Assembly: GCA_023412915.1 (NCBI GenBank)
Contig: JAEZRE010000015.1
Coordinates: 1 to 64,000 of the forward strand
Direction of reading: 5' to 3'
Source of the DNA: Bacillota bacterium
GTDB taxonomy: Bacteria > Bacillota > Clostridia > Acetivibrionales > DTU013
Length of the DNA stretch: 64,000 nt
Shown: piece by piece, positions 34,491 to 42,941 of the stretch
How the letters are laid out: each line of letters opens with the position of its first letter
Numbering within the stretch: position 1 is the stretch's first letter
Program-made: the position numbers and the translations under genes
Notes under the pieces: model-generated
Seen by the model: only the letters and a program-made list of their open reading frames with translations
Told to the model about the DNA's origin: nothing
The model's database searches: none

Positions 34491-36644
34491 TCAAATGCTT
34501 TTCATGCTGAGGCTTATTCTCTTTTTAACGGCGTCGACCGACAAAACCCTGACCTTTACGATGTCACCCACGGAGACCACATCCATAGGGTTCCTGACAA
34601 ATTTATCGGCGAGTTCCGATATGTGCACAAGTCCGTCCTGATGCACCCCTATATCCACAAATGCTCCGAAATCAGCTACGTTCCTTACAGTGCCCGTAAG
34701 GACCATGCCGGGCTTCAAGTCTGCAATATCAAGTACGTCCGTCAGTAAAACAGGCTTCGGCAGCTCGTCCCTGGGATCGCGTCCGGGCTTCATAAGCTCG
34801 GCTATTATGTCTCTGAGCGTAGGGATGCCGACGCCTATAGCCTTTGCTATGCTTTCAGCGCCCTTTCCCTCCACTTCCTTCGACAGATCTCCGAGCTTCC
34901 TGTTCTTTACGTCTTCGAGCTTGTATCCGAGAGCATCGAGCAACTTTTCAGCAGCGCCGTAGGCTTCCGGATGAACTGAAGTATTATCGAGTATGTTGCG
35001 GCCGTCGAGTATCCTGAGGAAACCCGCACATTGCTCGAACGCCTTGTCACCCAGCTTTTTGACCTTCAGAAGCTCCTTCCTGCTCCCGAAACGCCCGTTG
35101 CTCTCCCTGTATTCAACTATGTTTTTAGCAACGGAAGCGTTGATACCGGAAACATACGAGAGCAGGGATGGCGACGCCGTATTGAGGTCGACTCCCACAC
35201 TGTTGACGCAATCCTCCACGACGCCTCCGAGAGTCTCGCCCAGCCTCTTTTGGTTCATGTCGTGCTGATATTGCCCGACGCCTATTGCCTTGGGATCTAT
35301 CTTCACCAGTTCCGCCAGCGGATCCTGCAGCCTTCTTGCTATCGAAACGGCGCTCCTTAACGATACGTCGAACTCGGGGAATTCCTCCGCGCCGAGTTTT
35401 GACGCCGAATACACTGAAGCTCCGGCCTCGCTGACCACCATGTAGTAAACCTTTCTTGCAGCCTTTTTCAGCAGCTCCGCCACAAATATTTCCGACTCCT
35501 TTGAGGCAGTTCCGTTTCCGATCGAAATTATGTCGACCTTGAGCCTGTCAATCAGGTTCAGTATAACCTTTTCCGCTTCCTCCACCTTGCTCTGCGGCGG
35601 AGTTGGGTAAATAACCGTTGTAGCGAGCACCCTTCCCGTATCGTCGACTACCGCGATCTTGCAGCCGGTCCTATATGCCGGGTCCAGCCCCAGCACGACC
35701 CTTCCCTTTACAGGCGGCTGGAGCAGCAGATTCCTGAGATTTTCCGCAAACACCTTCATAGCCTGCTCGCCTGCCATTTCAGTAAGCTCGTTCCTCACTT
35801 CGTTTTCTATGGAAGGTGCAATCAGGCGTTTGTACGAATCCTCCGCAGCCGCTTCAACGTACCCGGTAGTAATAGAGCGTTTCTTCGCCGCATATTTGGA
35901 CTGAAGGAACGATATGACAAGTTCGTCCGGCATCTCTATGTCCGCCTGAAGGAAACCTTCCTTCTCGCCCCTGTTGACGGCCAGCACCCTGTGCTTCGCT
36001 ACCCTTGAAACCGGTTCCCTGAAATCGTAATAAAGCCTGTAGACCGAATCCTCTTCCTTCAGTGCCTTCGAGACAAGCGTTCCGTGTTTGAAAAAGAGTT
36101 CCCTTACCGTCTTCCTGGTACCGGCATTATCGGAGATTTCCTCCGCAATTATGTCCATGGCGCCTTGAAGGGCTTCCTCGACATTATTGACGCCCTTCCC
36201 GGCATCTACGAAAGGCGAAGCCAACTCTCCAACGCTGCCGTTCGTTATCTCCTGACCGAATATGATCTGCGCAAGCGGCTCCAGCCCTTTCTCACGGGCT
36301 ATGGACGCCCTTGTCCTTCTCTTCGGCTTATAAGGCCTGTATATGTCCTCTATCTCCTGCATGCTTTTGCAGTTTTCAAGAGCTTTCGAAATCTCCGGAG
36401 TAAGCTTGCCCTGCTCGTCAATGAGCCTTAATACATCCTGCCTGCGTTCTTCGAGATTTCTCAGATAAACGAGCCTTTCATGCATTTCCCTCAGGACCTG
36501 ATCGTCCAATTCGCCGGTCAGTTCCTTCCTGTAACGCGCGATGAATGGGATCGTGCAGCCCTCATCCACGAGCCGAATCGTATTCTCTACCTGAAACGGC
36601 TTGAGTTTGTATTCCTGTATGAGTTGTGACGTAATATCGGCCAT
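34491..36644 (-). CDS. tex: Tex family RNA-binding protein
   Basis: Tex is a conserved transcription-associated nucleic-acid-binding protein. At 717 residues it has the usual order. The N-terminal helical domain carries the IPFIARYRKELTGELDD signature, and a YqgF/RNase H-like core follows (about 320-450, VLGLDPAYRTGCKIAVVD). Next come helix-hairpin-helix segments (LSYVSGINASVAKNIVEYRE, around 500-560) and a C-terminal S1 domain (GMVLTGTVRNVADFGAFVDI). The ATG follows GGGGGAG by 8 bp. Confidence 0.97.
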   Translation of the reverse strand: MADITSQLIQEYKLKPFQVENTIRLVDEGCTIPFIARYRKELTGELDDQVLREMHERLVYLRNLEERRQDVLRLIDEQGKLTPEISKALENCKSMQEIEDIYRPYKPKRRTRASIAREKGLEPLAQIIFGQEITNGSVGELASPFVDAGKGVNNVEEALQGAMDIIAEEISDNAGTRKTVRELFFKHGTLVSKALKEEDSVYRLYYDFREPVSRVAKHRVLAVNRGEKEGFLQADIEMPDELVISFLQSKYAAKKRSITTGYVEAAAEDSYKRLIAPSIENEVRNELTEMAGEQAMKVFAENLRNLLLQPPVKGRVVLGLDPAYRTGCKIAVVDDTGRVLATTVIYPTPPQSKVEEAEKVILNLIDRLKVDIISIGNGTASKESEIFVAELLKKAARKVYYMVVSEAGASVYSASKLGAEEFPEFDVSLRSAVSIARRLQDPLAELVKIDPKAIGVGQYQHDMNQKRLGETLGGVVEDCVNSVGVDLNTASPSLLSYVSGINASVAKNIVEYRESNGRFGSRKELLKVKKLGDKAFEQCAGFLRILDGRNILDNTSVHPEAYGAAEKLLDALGYKLEDVKNRKLGDLSKEVEGKGAESIAKAIGVGIPTLRDIIAELMKPGRDPRDELPKPVLLTDVLDIADLKPGMVLTGTVRNVADFGAFVDIGVHQDGLVHISELADKFVRNPMDVVSVGDIVKVRVLSVDAVKKRISLSMKSI

Positions 36645-36715
36645 ATAGGTTCTCCCCCTGCGTTAAACGACTTACCGGCCGAATAATATCGGCCTTTGCC
36701 AGTAAAGGACTATCA

Positions 36716-37510
36716 TTAAAGCGCCTTTCCAAGCGCCGCGAGGTTTTCGAATATAAAATCGGGTTTGATTTGTGAGCCTTCCACATCCTCAAGCTTCGTT
36801 TCACCTGAAAGCACAAGAATACCGGCCATGCCGTTGTTCACTCCCGTTGCGATATCCGTATACAGCCTGTCTCCAACGAAAGCTATCTCATTGTCCTTCC
36901 GGCCCGTCACCAGCCTTATGATATCGGCAGTTTCACGGTAGGGCTTGCCGAGATACCTCGGTTTCACCCCGGTCGACGCTTCTATCATAGCGCACATGGA
37001 ACCGCAATCCGGGAGAAAGCCGCCGTTTTCGGTCGGGCAGTTAAAATCCGGGTGTGTTGCAATGAACACCGCCCCGTTCCTTATAAATGTACAAGACTTG
37101 TAAATCTTTTCATATGTAAGAGTCGTGTCGAAGCTGAACACCACTATATCGGGTTCGTCCTCCACCAGTTCGATGCCGCCTTTTATGAAGCTCTCCCTCA
37201 GAAATTCGGTACCGACCAGGTAGACCTTTGCCCCCGGGTAATTCTCATTTAGAAATTTAATCGTTACATCGCCGGCGGTGATTATATCCCTTTCGTCGAC
37301 AACGCAGCCCATATTTGCAAGCTTTCGTACATAAAAAGCGCTGTTTCGCGATGCATTGTTTGTAAAGAACAGAAACTCCCTGCCCGTCCCGGCAAGCTTC
37401 TCCAGAAAACCCAACGAGCCTTCCAGCAGCCTTTCTCCAAGGTAAAACGTACCGTCCATATCAAGTACAAAAAGTTTTATATCGTCAAGCTTCCTCGTAT
37501 TTTCAGTCAT
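36716..37510 (-). CDS. HAD-superfamily IIA phosphatase
   Basis: 264 residues with the four HAD motifs: LFVLDMDGTFYLG (catalytic Asp pair), FLFFTNNASRN, a Lys in LGKPYRETADII, and FVGDRLYTDIATGVNNGM. The C2a cap is typical of NagD/PGP-like enzymes acting on small phosphoesters. The ATG at 37510, after GGAGG, overlaps the end of the upstream glycerol-1-phosphate dehydrogenase gene by 8 bp. The two are therefore coupled, and the phosphatase may act on glycerol-1-phosphate or a related polyol phosphate. This substrate is inferred only from context. Confidence 0.9.
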   Translation of the reverse strand: MTENTRKLDDIKLFVLDMDGTFYLGERLLEGSLGFLEKLAGTGREFLFFTNNASRNSAFYVRKLANMGCVVDERDIITAGDVTIKFLNENYPGAKVYLVGTEFLRESFIKGGIELVEDEPDIVVFSFDTTLTYEKIYKSCTFIRNGAVFIATHPDFNCPTENGGFLPDCGSMCAMIEASTGVKPRYLGKPYRETADIIRLVTGRKDNEIAFVGDRLYTDIATGVNNGMAGILVLSGETKLEDVEGSQIKPDFIFENLAALGKAL

Positions 37511-38690
37511 AGAACCTCCGTACCAGTATGTCCTTGTAACTGCCGAGCCTTCCCTTCTCATGGCAGAACCTCAGCAGAGAATACCTGTCGCGAAGGTACA
37601 TTGCGTTCATCAGGCTGTCTTCAAATAATTCACGGCTTATGCCCAGATCCCTGGGACTCGTAAACGCCCCGATCCTTGTCAGGAGCTCCTTTACGCGTTC
37701 CGAGGAAGGATACTCCAGGCTTTCCGGGAGTATATCCGCCGCAAGCTCATAAAGCATTGCCGTCACAACAGTCGCCGCTCCTACCGCATTGCCGTGCAGA
37801 GCATGTTCACGGCCGGCCTCGATATCCTTGACCTCCCAATAATGGGCCAATTGATGCTCAGTGCCGGAAGCAGGCCTGGAGACGCCGGCAAGCCCCATGG
37901 ATATGCCTGTCAGTATAAGCGCTTCTATCAGGCGGCGTATCGCATTTTCGTCCCTTGAATAAAGACCGTCCGTGCTTTCGATGCAGCGGTCCACGCCCTT
38001 TCGCACCAAGCCGGCTATAGTTTCACAATAATACTCGTTATTTACGATATTTGAAAGCTTCCATTCGGCAAGAGACGTGAGTTTTCCAAGCACATCCCCG
38101 TAACCGGCCCTGATCATGACCATAGGGGCATCGCGCATTATCGAGGTGTCCGCGAATATAGCGCTCGGATATTTTCCGGGATATGTATTCTTTTTGCCGT
38201 TTATGATAAGCGGAGAAACAACAGAGGCGTAACCATCCATCGAAGGCGCCGTCCCGGCGATTGCAAAAGCTTTGCCGGTCCTGTAGGCGATTATCCTTGC
38301 CAGGTCGTTCAAAACTCCGGAACCGACGGCCAATATCAGCGACGTGTCCTGCTCGAGTTCGATCAGCAGCCTTCCTATGGCATGCTCATCCGGTATGAGA
38401 GCATGGCCTGGGGTCTCGAAAACAAAGATTTTGAGCTGAAAGCCCGCCTGAGCAAGATGCTCCGCAGCTTTTTTTCCAAAAACGCCGTAGGTATTTGTAT
38501 CGGAGATAACCAGCAGCTTTTTGCCGCGAAAAGGTTCCAAAGTATTTACAAGTTCGTCGAGTATTCCGTTTCGGACGATTATTTTTTCTATATCGACCGA
38601 ATGGCGTCTGCCGCAATTACAGTCGAATGACAGTCCGGGCATCTCTTCAATATTTAAATCAAGTATGTCTTTTGTTCCGTCGTTTTTCAT
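37503..38690 (-). CDS. egsA: Glycerol-1-phosphate dehydrogenase (EgsA/AraM type)
   Basis: The family reduces dihydroxyacetone phosphate to sn-glycerol-1-phosphate with NAD(P)H. The 395-residue protein shows the nucleotide-binding LILAVGSGVLNDLARIIAYR, the GTAPSMDGYASVVSPLI block with a metal-ligand Asp, and the two metal-ligand His regions GTEHQLAHYWE and EHALHGNAVGAA. Near the N-terminus a CNCG pair is unusual. G1P dehydrogenases occur in archaea and in some Firmicutes. It is coupled to a HAD phosphatase. GGAGGG lies 10 bp before the ATG. Confidence 0.92.
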   Translation of the reverse strand: MKNDGTKDILDLNIEEMPGLSFDCNCGRRHSVDIEKIIVRNGILDELVNTLEPFRGKKLLVISDTNTYGVFGKKAAEHLAQAGFQLKIFVFETPGHALIPDEHAIGRLLIELEQDTSLILAVGSGVLNDLARIIAYRTGKAFAIAGTAPSMDGYASVVSPLIINGKKNTYPGKYPSAIFADTSIMRDAPMVMIRAGYGDVLGKLTSLAEWKLSNIVNNEYYCETIAGLVRKGVDRCIESTDGLYSRDENAIRRLIEALILTGISMGLAGVSRPASGTEHQLAHYWEVKDIEAGREHALHGNAVGAATVVTAMLYELAADILPESLEYPSSERVKELLTRIGAFTSPRDLGISRELFEDSLMNAMYLRDRYSLLRFCHEKGRLGSYKDILVRRFYD

Positions 38691-38740
38691 TTTGACTCAT
38701 CCCTCCAATAAACTTTACCATACCTGGCTGTTTCAGTCCA

Positions 38741-38782
38741 TATATAAACAAGGAACATTTCATTTGCAGAAACGTTCCTTGT
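38741..38782 (-). terminator. Terminator after the 46-residue gene
   Basis: ACAAGGAAC (38748-38756) pairs with GTTCCTTGT (38774-38782). On the minus strand it runs into TTTATATATG. It lies 31 bp past the stop of the small gene. Confidence 0.7.
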
Positions 38783-38813
38783 CCGCACATTCTCTCACTG
38801 CCATATTTTCAGA

Positions 38814-38954
38814 TCAGTGACTTTTCCCGCCTTTTTGAGAAACATGTTTTTCAAAACGGCCTTCGCCTGCGTTCTCGCCCAATTGGTCATTGCTGACCGA
38901 GGGTTTGGTCTTTTTGTCCATGTCGCAAGCCGCCTTGTTCTTCTTGTCGGCCAT
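38814..38954 (-). CDS. Small charged protein, 46 residues
   Basis: A 46-codon frame preceded by AAGGAGG seven bases before the ATG and followed by a terminator, so expression is likely. The product is highly polar (MADKKNKAACDMDKKTKPSV, SNDQLGENAGEGRFEKHVSQ, KGGKSH), with one Cys and no hydrophobic core. This resembles small spore or DNA-associated peptides in composition, but no family is recognised. It lies alone between the egsA and uvsE genes. Confidence 0.65.
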   Translation of the reverse strand: MADKKNKAACDMDKKTKPSVSNDQLGENAGEGRFEKHVSQKGGKSH

Positions 38955-39044
38955 ATATTCCCCTCCTTCCTATGGGTAGTGTAATATTAAATAACTGTTC
39001 TGGGATTATTTTCTGCTTTTTCATTGAAAATTATTCCTTACAGC

Positions 39045-40007
39045 TCAAAGTATATATTCACCATGGTTCAGGCATTTTATGCCATCGGTAGCAGAGAGTT
39101 CCCCGGAAAGCTTCAGCAGCGCCGTGTCCTTGCTTTTGGCCTCCAGCATGACATCGACATCCCGGCCGGTCCTGGCTGCGATACTGACAAAATCCATAAA
39201 TTCCGCATAATCGATATAATCGGCATGGCTTCTGTAGTCCCGTGCGCTTTTAGGGCTCGAGAAATGGACCTTCGGCGGGAAGGGTTCCTCCTTCCAGGTG
39301 TCGTAAATATCGTCCATTACCGGTCCGAGCCCTTCTCCCGGGCACAGGCAGCGGTGGTGGTGCACATCCAACACCATCGGGGCCTTAAGCCTTTTGCATA
39401 TATCGAGAACTTCGAACGTATTGTAGGATTTATCGTCGTTTTCTATTATAAGTCTCTTCCTTATCCTGTCCGGCAGCCTGATAAAATTCTCGCAGAACCT
39501 TTCGGACGACTCCTTCTTATTGCCGTACACACCGCCCACATGCAGCACAAGCTTGTATCTGAAATCCTCGAGACCCATTGCCTCGAACAGCCTTACATGA
39601 TAATCCAGATCCCTCAGGGAATCCTCGAAGACCTTGTCCAAGGGCGAGTTGATAATCGTGAAATGGTCGGGGTGGGCGCTTACGCGAAATCCGTTCTCCT
39701 TTACGATCCGGCCTATTTCCCCGAGAAGCTCGCTGAAATCGCCGGTATAATCCCAGCCTGTCAAATCAGGATGCGTCGCAAGCGGAACGAGTTTCGACGA
39801 AAACCTGTAGACAGGGATTTCCATAGCCTTGTTGTAGAGCAGTATCCTGCGCGTATTATCCAGGTTTTTCTCCGTAACCTTGCGCAGCCTGTGCGCTCTG
39901 GCCGCTTCGCTCTGCAAGGACTGATAGGTTTTGTAGGTTACCGCGCCAGACGGGGACGAATCCGCCAGGTTCAGGGTCATCGCAACGTAGCCGAGACGTA
40001 ATTTCAT
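39045..40007 (-). CDS. uvsE: UV damage endonuclease UvsE
   Basis: UvsE/UVDE nicks DNA 5' to UV photoproducts and abasic sites. The 320-residue TIM-barrel enzyme has the family segments KLRLGYVAMTLNL, NLDNTRRILLYNKAMEIPVY, VSAHPDHFTIIN, LHVGGVYGNKKES, LIIENDDKSYNTFEVL and the metal ligands in MVLDVHHHRCLCPGEG, ending VMLEAKSKDTALLKL. The family start Met-Lys-Leu-Arg-Leu-Gly-Tyr at 40007 is used, although its ribosome site is weak (GTCCGGG). A TTG at 40040 has none. It stands alone with a terminator upstream. Confidence 0.95.
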   Translation of the reverse strand: MKLRLGYVAMTLNLADSSPSGAVTYKTYQSLQSEAARAHRLRKVTEKNLDNTRRILLYNKAMEIPVYRFSSKLVPLATHPDLTGWDYTGDFSELLGEIGRIVKENGFRVSAHPDHFTIINSPLDKVFEDSLRDLDYHVRLFEAMGLEDFRYKLVLHVGGVYGNKKESSERFCENFIRLPDRIRKRLIIENDDKSYNTFEVLDICKRLKAPMVLDVHHHRCLCPGEGLGPVMDDIYDTWKEEPFPPKVHFSSPKSARDYRSHADYIDYAEFMDFVSIAARTGRDVDVMLEAKSKDTALLKLSGELSATDGIKCLNHGEYIL

Positions 40008-40083
40008 GCCGTATACCCGGACAGAAGGCTTTAAAGCCAATCTGCAGTCTGAATTATATTACTTTCCATTATAAATACCCAAT

Positions 40084-40109
40084 AAAAAAGGAACCTATCC
40101 GGTTCCTTT
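40084..40109 (-). terminator. Terminator after the peptidoglycan-binding gene
   Basis: AAAGGAACC (40087-40095) pairs with GGTTCCTTT (40101-40109) across 5 bases. On the minus strand six T follow. It lies about 50 bp past the gene ending at 40163. Confidence 0.88.
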
Positions 40110-40162
40110 AAATTCTTCGCTATTTCAATGAGACCTCGATATCCCCGCATCTCCCGCAGGCT

Positions 40163-41410
40163 TCAATAGTGCTTTGCGGCCCACTCCGCCGCTTCCTTGA
40201 CAAGCGCCTGGTGTTTGGGATCGATCTTGTTGTTGTAATGATTTCGGCTGCCGAGGAAATGTATGTCGAAAACGCCGCTCATATTGTTGCCCTTTACCGC
40301 GTCGAGATTGGTGCCACGGCCGTACCCGCCGCTCCTCGAGCTCAAAGTCCGGTTTGCGGCATATTTGTCGCTGCCGGCATGGGGATAACCGGTCATGCAG
40401 GCTGCTAATTTTTCTCCTCCGACTTCGACTATGACAGCCCTTCTTTCCCAGCTCCAGGTCCCGCCGTAAATCTTTTTCATTATAGCGGTATCGTTTTTGG
40501 TCAGCGTTTCGCAATCGGCATGATTGCTACCGTAAGTCCTCTTGATCTTAAAGCTCTTCCCTGTCTCTATATCGTAAACTGTCGCTGTATCGCCCCTTGC
40601 AAAAATGTCTTCGACCTTTCCAAACCACTTCAATGCATAATCGCTTGCCTTCTTGGATTCCTTGGGCTTGTCCGCCTCCGCCTTTTCCGGAGAACTGCTT
40701 GCCGAGACTGCAATAGCGGCATCGGTCGTTGCGGCAGCTTTTACTGTCGCAGTGGTAGAAGCTACAGCCGGCTTCTCGGTTGTCGCGGTTGTAGAAGTTG
40801 CAGCCGGTTTCTCGTCCGTGGCGGTCGAGATTGACTTCACGGCTTTAGCCGTCGCCTTGGGAGCCGACGCGGTATTTTTCGCAGCTATGAGCTTATCGAC
40901 CAGGGCCAGTGTTGAACTGCCCGCTATACCATCGGCCTTATAGCCGTTTTTCTTTTGAAGCTTTGTTACCGCTTCCTTCGTCGCAGGTCCGAAATAGCCC
41001 GTGGCTTCGGCATCCAGATAGCCGAGCTTTATAAGGTCGTTCTGAAAAGCCTTGACATAACCGTTCTCATCGCCCTCCTTAAATAACCCGGAGGCGCCTG
41101 CCGAAGACTTTTCCCTTCCCATTATCCTGTCGATCAATGAAAGCGTTGTTTCGCCCGCGATACCGTCAGCCTTGTAACCGTATTCCTTCTGAACCTGTTT
41201 GACGGCCTCTGCCGTCAGATCCCCATAATACCCCGTTGGATCGGAAGACAGGTACCCCAATTTGATCAGATCCTTCTGGAGCGCAGTGACACTGCCGCCC
41301 TCAGCTCCGAGCTTAAGACTGTTCGATGACGCCCAGACATAGGTTGAGCCAAATACCACGGTAACCATTATGGTCAGGAGCATGGCAATGGTTATCCTGA
41401 ATTTGCGCAT
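40163..41410 (-). CDS. Exported protein with two peptidoglycan-binding domains
   Basis: 415 residues with a signal peptide (about 1-28). Two peptidoglycan-binding-1 repeats follow (about 35-100 and 115-175, each containing DLIKLGYL and a GYKADGIAG turn). Then comes a Thr/Ala-rich linker (about 180-255) and a C-terminal domain of about 150 residues (YALKWFGKVEDIFARGDTAT; AVIVEVGGEKLAACMTGYPH; MSGVFDIHFLGSRNHYNNKI). The C-terminal domain has conserved His and Cys residues and looks enzymatic, but is not confidently assigned. It follows a probable c-di-AMP riboswitch, fitting a cell-wall or osmotic response role. The ATG at 41410 follows AGGAGAGGAG. Confidence 0.85.
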   Translation of the reverse strand: MRKFRITIAMLLTIMVTVVFGSTYVWASSNSLKLGAEGGSVTALQKDLIKLGYLSSDPTGYYGDLTAEAVKQVQKEYGYKADGIAGETTLSLIDRIMGREKSSAGASGLFKEGDENGYVKAFQNDLIKLGYLDAEATGYFGPATKEAVTKLQKKNGYKADGIAGSSTLALVDKLIAAKNTASAPKATAKAVKSISTATDEKPAATSTTATTEKPAVASTTATVKAAATTDAAIAVSASSSPEKAEADKPKESKKASDYALKWFGKVEDIFARGDTATVYDIETGKSFKIKRTYGSNHADCETLTKNDTAIMKKIYGGTWSWERRAVIVEVGGEKLAACMTGYPHAGSDKYAANRTLSSRSGGYGRGTNLDAVKGNNMSGVFDIHFLGSRNHYNNKIDPKHQALVKEAAEWAAKHY

Positions 41411-41428
41411 ATGTACTCCTCTCCTTAT

Positions 41429-41575
41429 CACTTACGAGGTTAGTTGACGGGTTAGGTAGAAGAGCCTCCCTTCGGCGACCGTTATCGCCGGCATCAAAGC
41501 CGCAACATGGTTTCCGATTCACCCCATTGTAAAATCCCCCGCTCCCCCATTCATTTGATTTATGGAGGATTCAGT
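41429..41575 (-). ncRNA. ydaO-type c-di-AMP riboswitch
   Basis: On the minus strand the leader contains the consensus blocks in order: GAGCGGGGGA (41535-41544), GGGGTGAATC (41516-41525), and CTAACCTCGTAAG (41431-41443), with paired CCGGCG/CGCCG-type segments between. These match the ydaO/yuaA (c-di-AMP) riboswitch family. The 3' end abuts the AGGAGAGG ribosome site of the peptidoglycan-binding gene with no separate terminator, so control could be at translation. c-di-AMP usually turns these genes off. Hydrolases and osmolyte genes are common targets. Confidence 0.85.
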
Positions 41576-41716
41576 GACCAGCATTTTCAACCGGAAATAG
41601 AATGGTTGTCCACGCTTGTAACATAATTGTAACATAAAATGTTATGAAAATAAATAAAAAATATTTTGTTTTATACAGAGCTGCAGTATTAGTGCTAATT
41701 TTGGAAAAAATAGATG

Positions 41717-41725
41717 TGATATAAT
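41717..41725 (+). promoter_or_regulatory. Extended -10 promoter element for the pseudouridine synthase gene
   Basis: TGATATAAT (41717-41725) is an extended -10 element 34 bp before the start codon. A matching -35 hexamer is not evident. Confidence 0.4.
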
Positions 41726-41758
41726 TGAATAAAAACGAAGCGAACAGATGGAGATCTT

Positions 41759-42814
41759 ATGCAATCCGTTGAAATCACCGGGAAATACAAAAACATGAAG
41801 CTGGAAAATGTGCTGCAAAGTCTCTACCCCCTCCTATCCTACAATATGCTGCAAAAAGCGCTAAGGAAAAGGGACATCAAAGTCAACGGGACCAGGGTGG
41901 GCAGAGACTATACAGTCTCGCCCGGAGACAAGCTCGAAGTGTATATAATAGATGAATTTCTTTATGGCTTGAACGATGGTTCAAAAACCGAGGTGACAGT
42001 GGAAAGCAGACATAATGCCGGCATAGGTGCAAAAGGAACGGCAGCCGGCGGTACGGTAACAGTCGGAGGCGCGGGCGCCGCTGCCGAATCGGAACGTATG
42101 AAAGCGGCACCGGCCGGTTTTGGCGTCGTATATGAAGACGAAAATATATTGATCGTAAACAAAGCGCAGGGGATTCCGGTGCACCCAGACAAGGAACAGC
42201 TGAGAGGAACGCTCATCGATCTGGTCCGCGAGTATCTGCAGCAAAAGGGAGATAACGGCGGCGACGCCAGGTTCCAGCCGTCCCTTTGTCACAGGCTTGA
42301 CCGCAATACGGGCGGGCTTGTCATAATTGCGAAGAACCAGGACAGCCATGATATTATCCTCGATAAAATCGAGTCGCGCGAGATCAGAAAATATTATCAA
42401 TGTCTCGTACAAGGCAAAATGGAAAGAAACGAAGCCGTATTGCAAGCATTTCTCTGGAAGGACGCCAGCAAGAGCCGCGTTTTCATAAATGAAAGGAAAA
42501 CCCCCGGCGCAGCCAAAATAGTGACGGCTTATAAAGTCCTTGGCTATAGCAAAGCCCGTGATATCAGCAGGCTCGAGGTCGAACTGGTCACAGGCAGGAC
42601 CCATCAGATCAGGGCGCACCTTGCATTTGTCGGCCACCCGGTCATAGGCGACGGAAAATACGGCACAAACGCCATCAACCGGGAATTCGGACTAAAACGG
42701 CAGGCTTTGTGGGCATGCCGTCTGAAATTCGACTTTACAGGAAACGCGGGAATACTGAATTATTTAAAAGGAAGGGAATTTCAGGCCGAGCCGGCCTTCA
42801 CACTGAACGTCTGA
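41759..42814 (+). CDS. RluA-family 23S rRNA pseudouridine synthase
   Basis: 351 residues. An N-terminal S4 RNA-binding domain (about 15-70) is followed by a low-complexity Gly/Ala/Thr insert (about 85-118) not typical of the family. The catalytic domain has the active Asp in CHRLDRNTGGLVII, and the closing signature ELVTGRTHQIRAHLAFVGHP. Which uridine is modified cannot be told; RluC/RluD-like enzymes act on 23S rRNA. It is a single gene, with the GntR-ABC operon's own promoter downstream. Confidence 0.94.
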   Translation: MQSVEITGKYKNMKLENVLQSLYPLLSYNMLQKALRKRDIKVNGTRVGRDYTVSPGDKLEVYIIDEFLYGLNDGSKTEVTVESRHNAGIGAKGTAAGGTVTVGGAGAAAESERMKAAPAGFGVVYEDENILIVNKAQGIPVHPDKEQLRGTLIDLVREYLQQKGDNGGDARFQPSLCHRLDRNTGGLVIIAKNQDSHDIILDKIESREIRKYYQCLVQGKMERNEAVLQAFLWKDASKSRVFINERKTPGAAKIVTAYKVLGYSKARDISRLEVELVTGRTHQIRAHLAFVGHPVIGDGKYGTNAINREFGLKRQALWACRLKFDFTGNAGILNYLKGREFQAEPAFTLNV

Positions 42815-42854
42815 GATCTTGCCAATTAATGAAAATAAAAGTTTCCATACGTTG

Positions 42855-42898
42855 TTGACGTGGGTATGTATAGTGTGTATAATGTGTATATACACTAT
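42855..42898 (+). promoter_or_regulatory. Promoter with overlapping GntR operator
   Basis: TTGACG (42855-42860) and TATAAT (42878-42883) are 17 bp apart. A dyad overlies the -10: ATAGTGTGTATA (42870-42881) and TATATACACTAT (42887-42898), 11 of 12 positions complementary, spacer 5. It precedes an ABC operon whose last gene is a YtrA-type GntR repressor, so this is probably the autoregulatory operator. Confidence 0.8.
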
Positions 42899-42941
42899 AT
42901 TTATAATGTACAGATTTGGCCAACAGGGAGTGATTGATTAT

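Noticed and set aside
39024..40001. 325-codon plus-strand frame opposite uvsE
   Set aside because: Antisense to uvsE, whose motifs are complete. The plus frame has no family resemblance.
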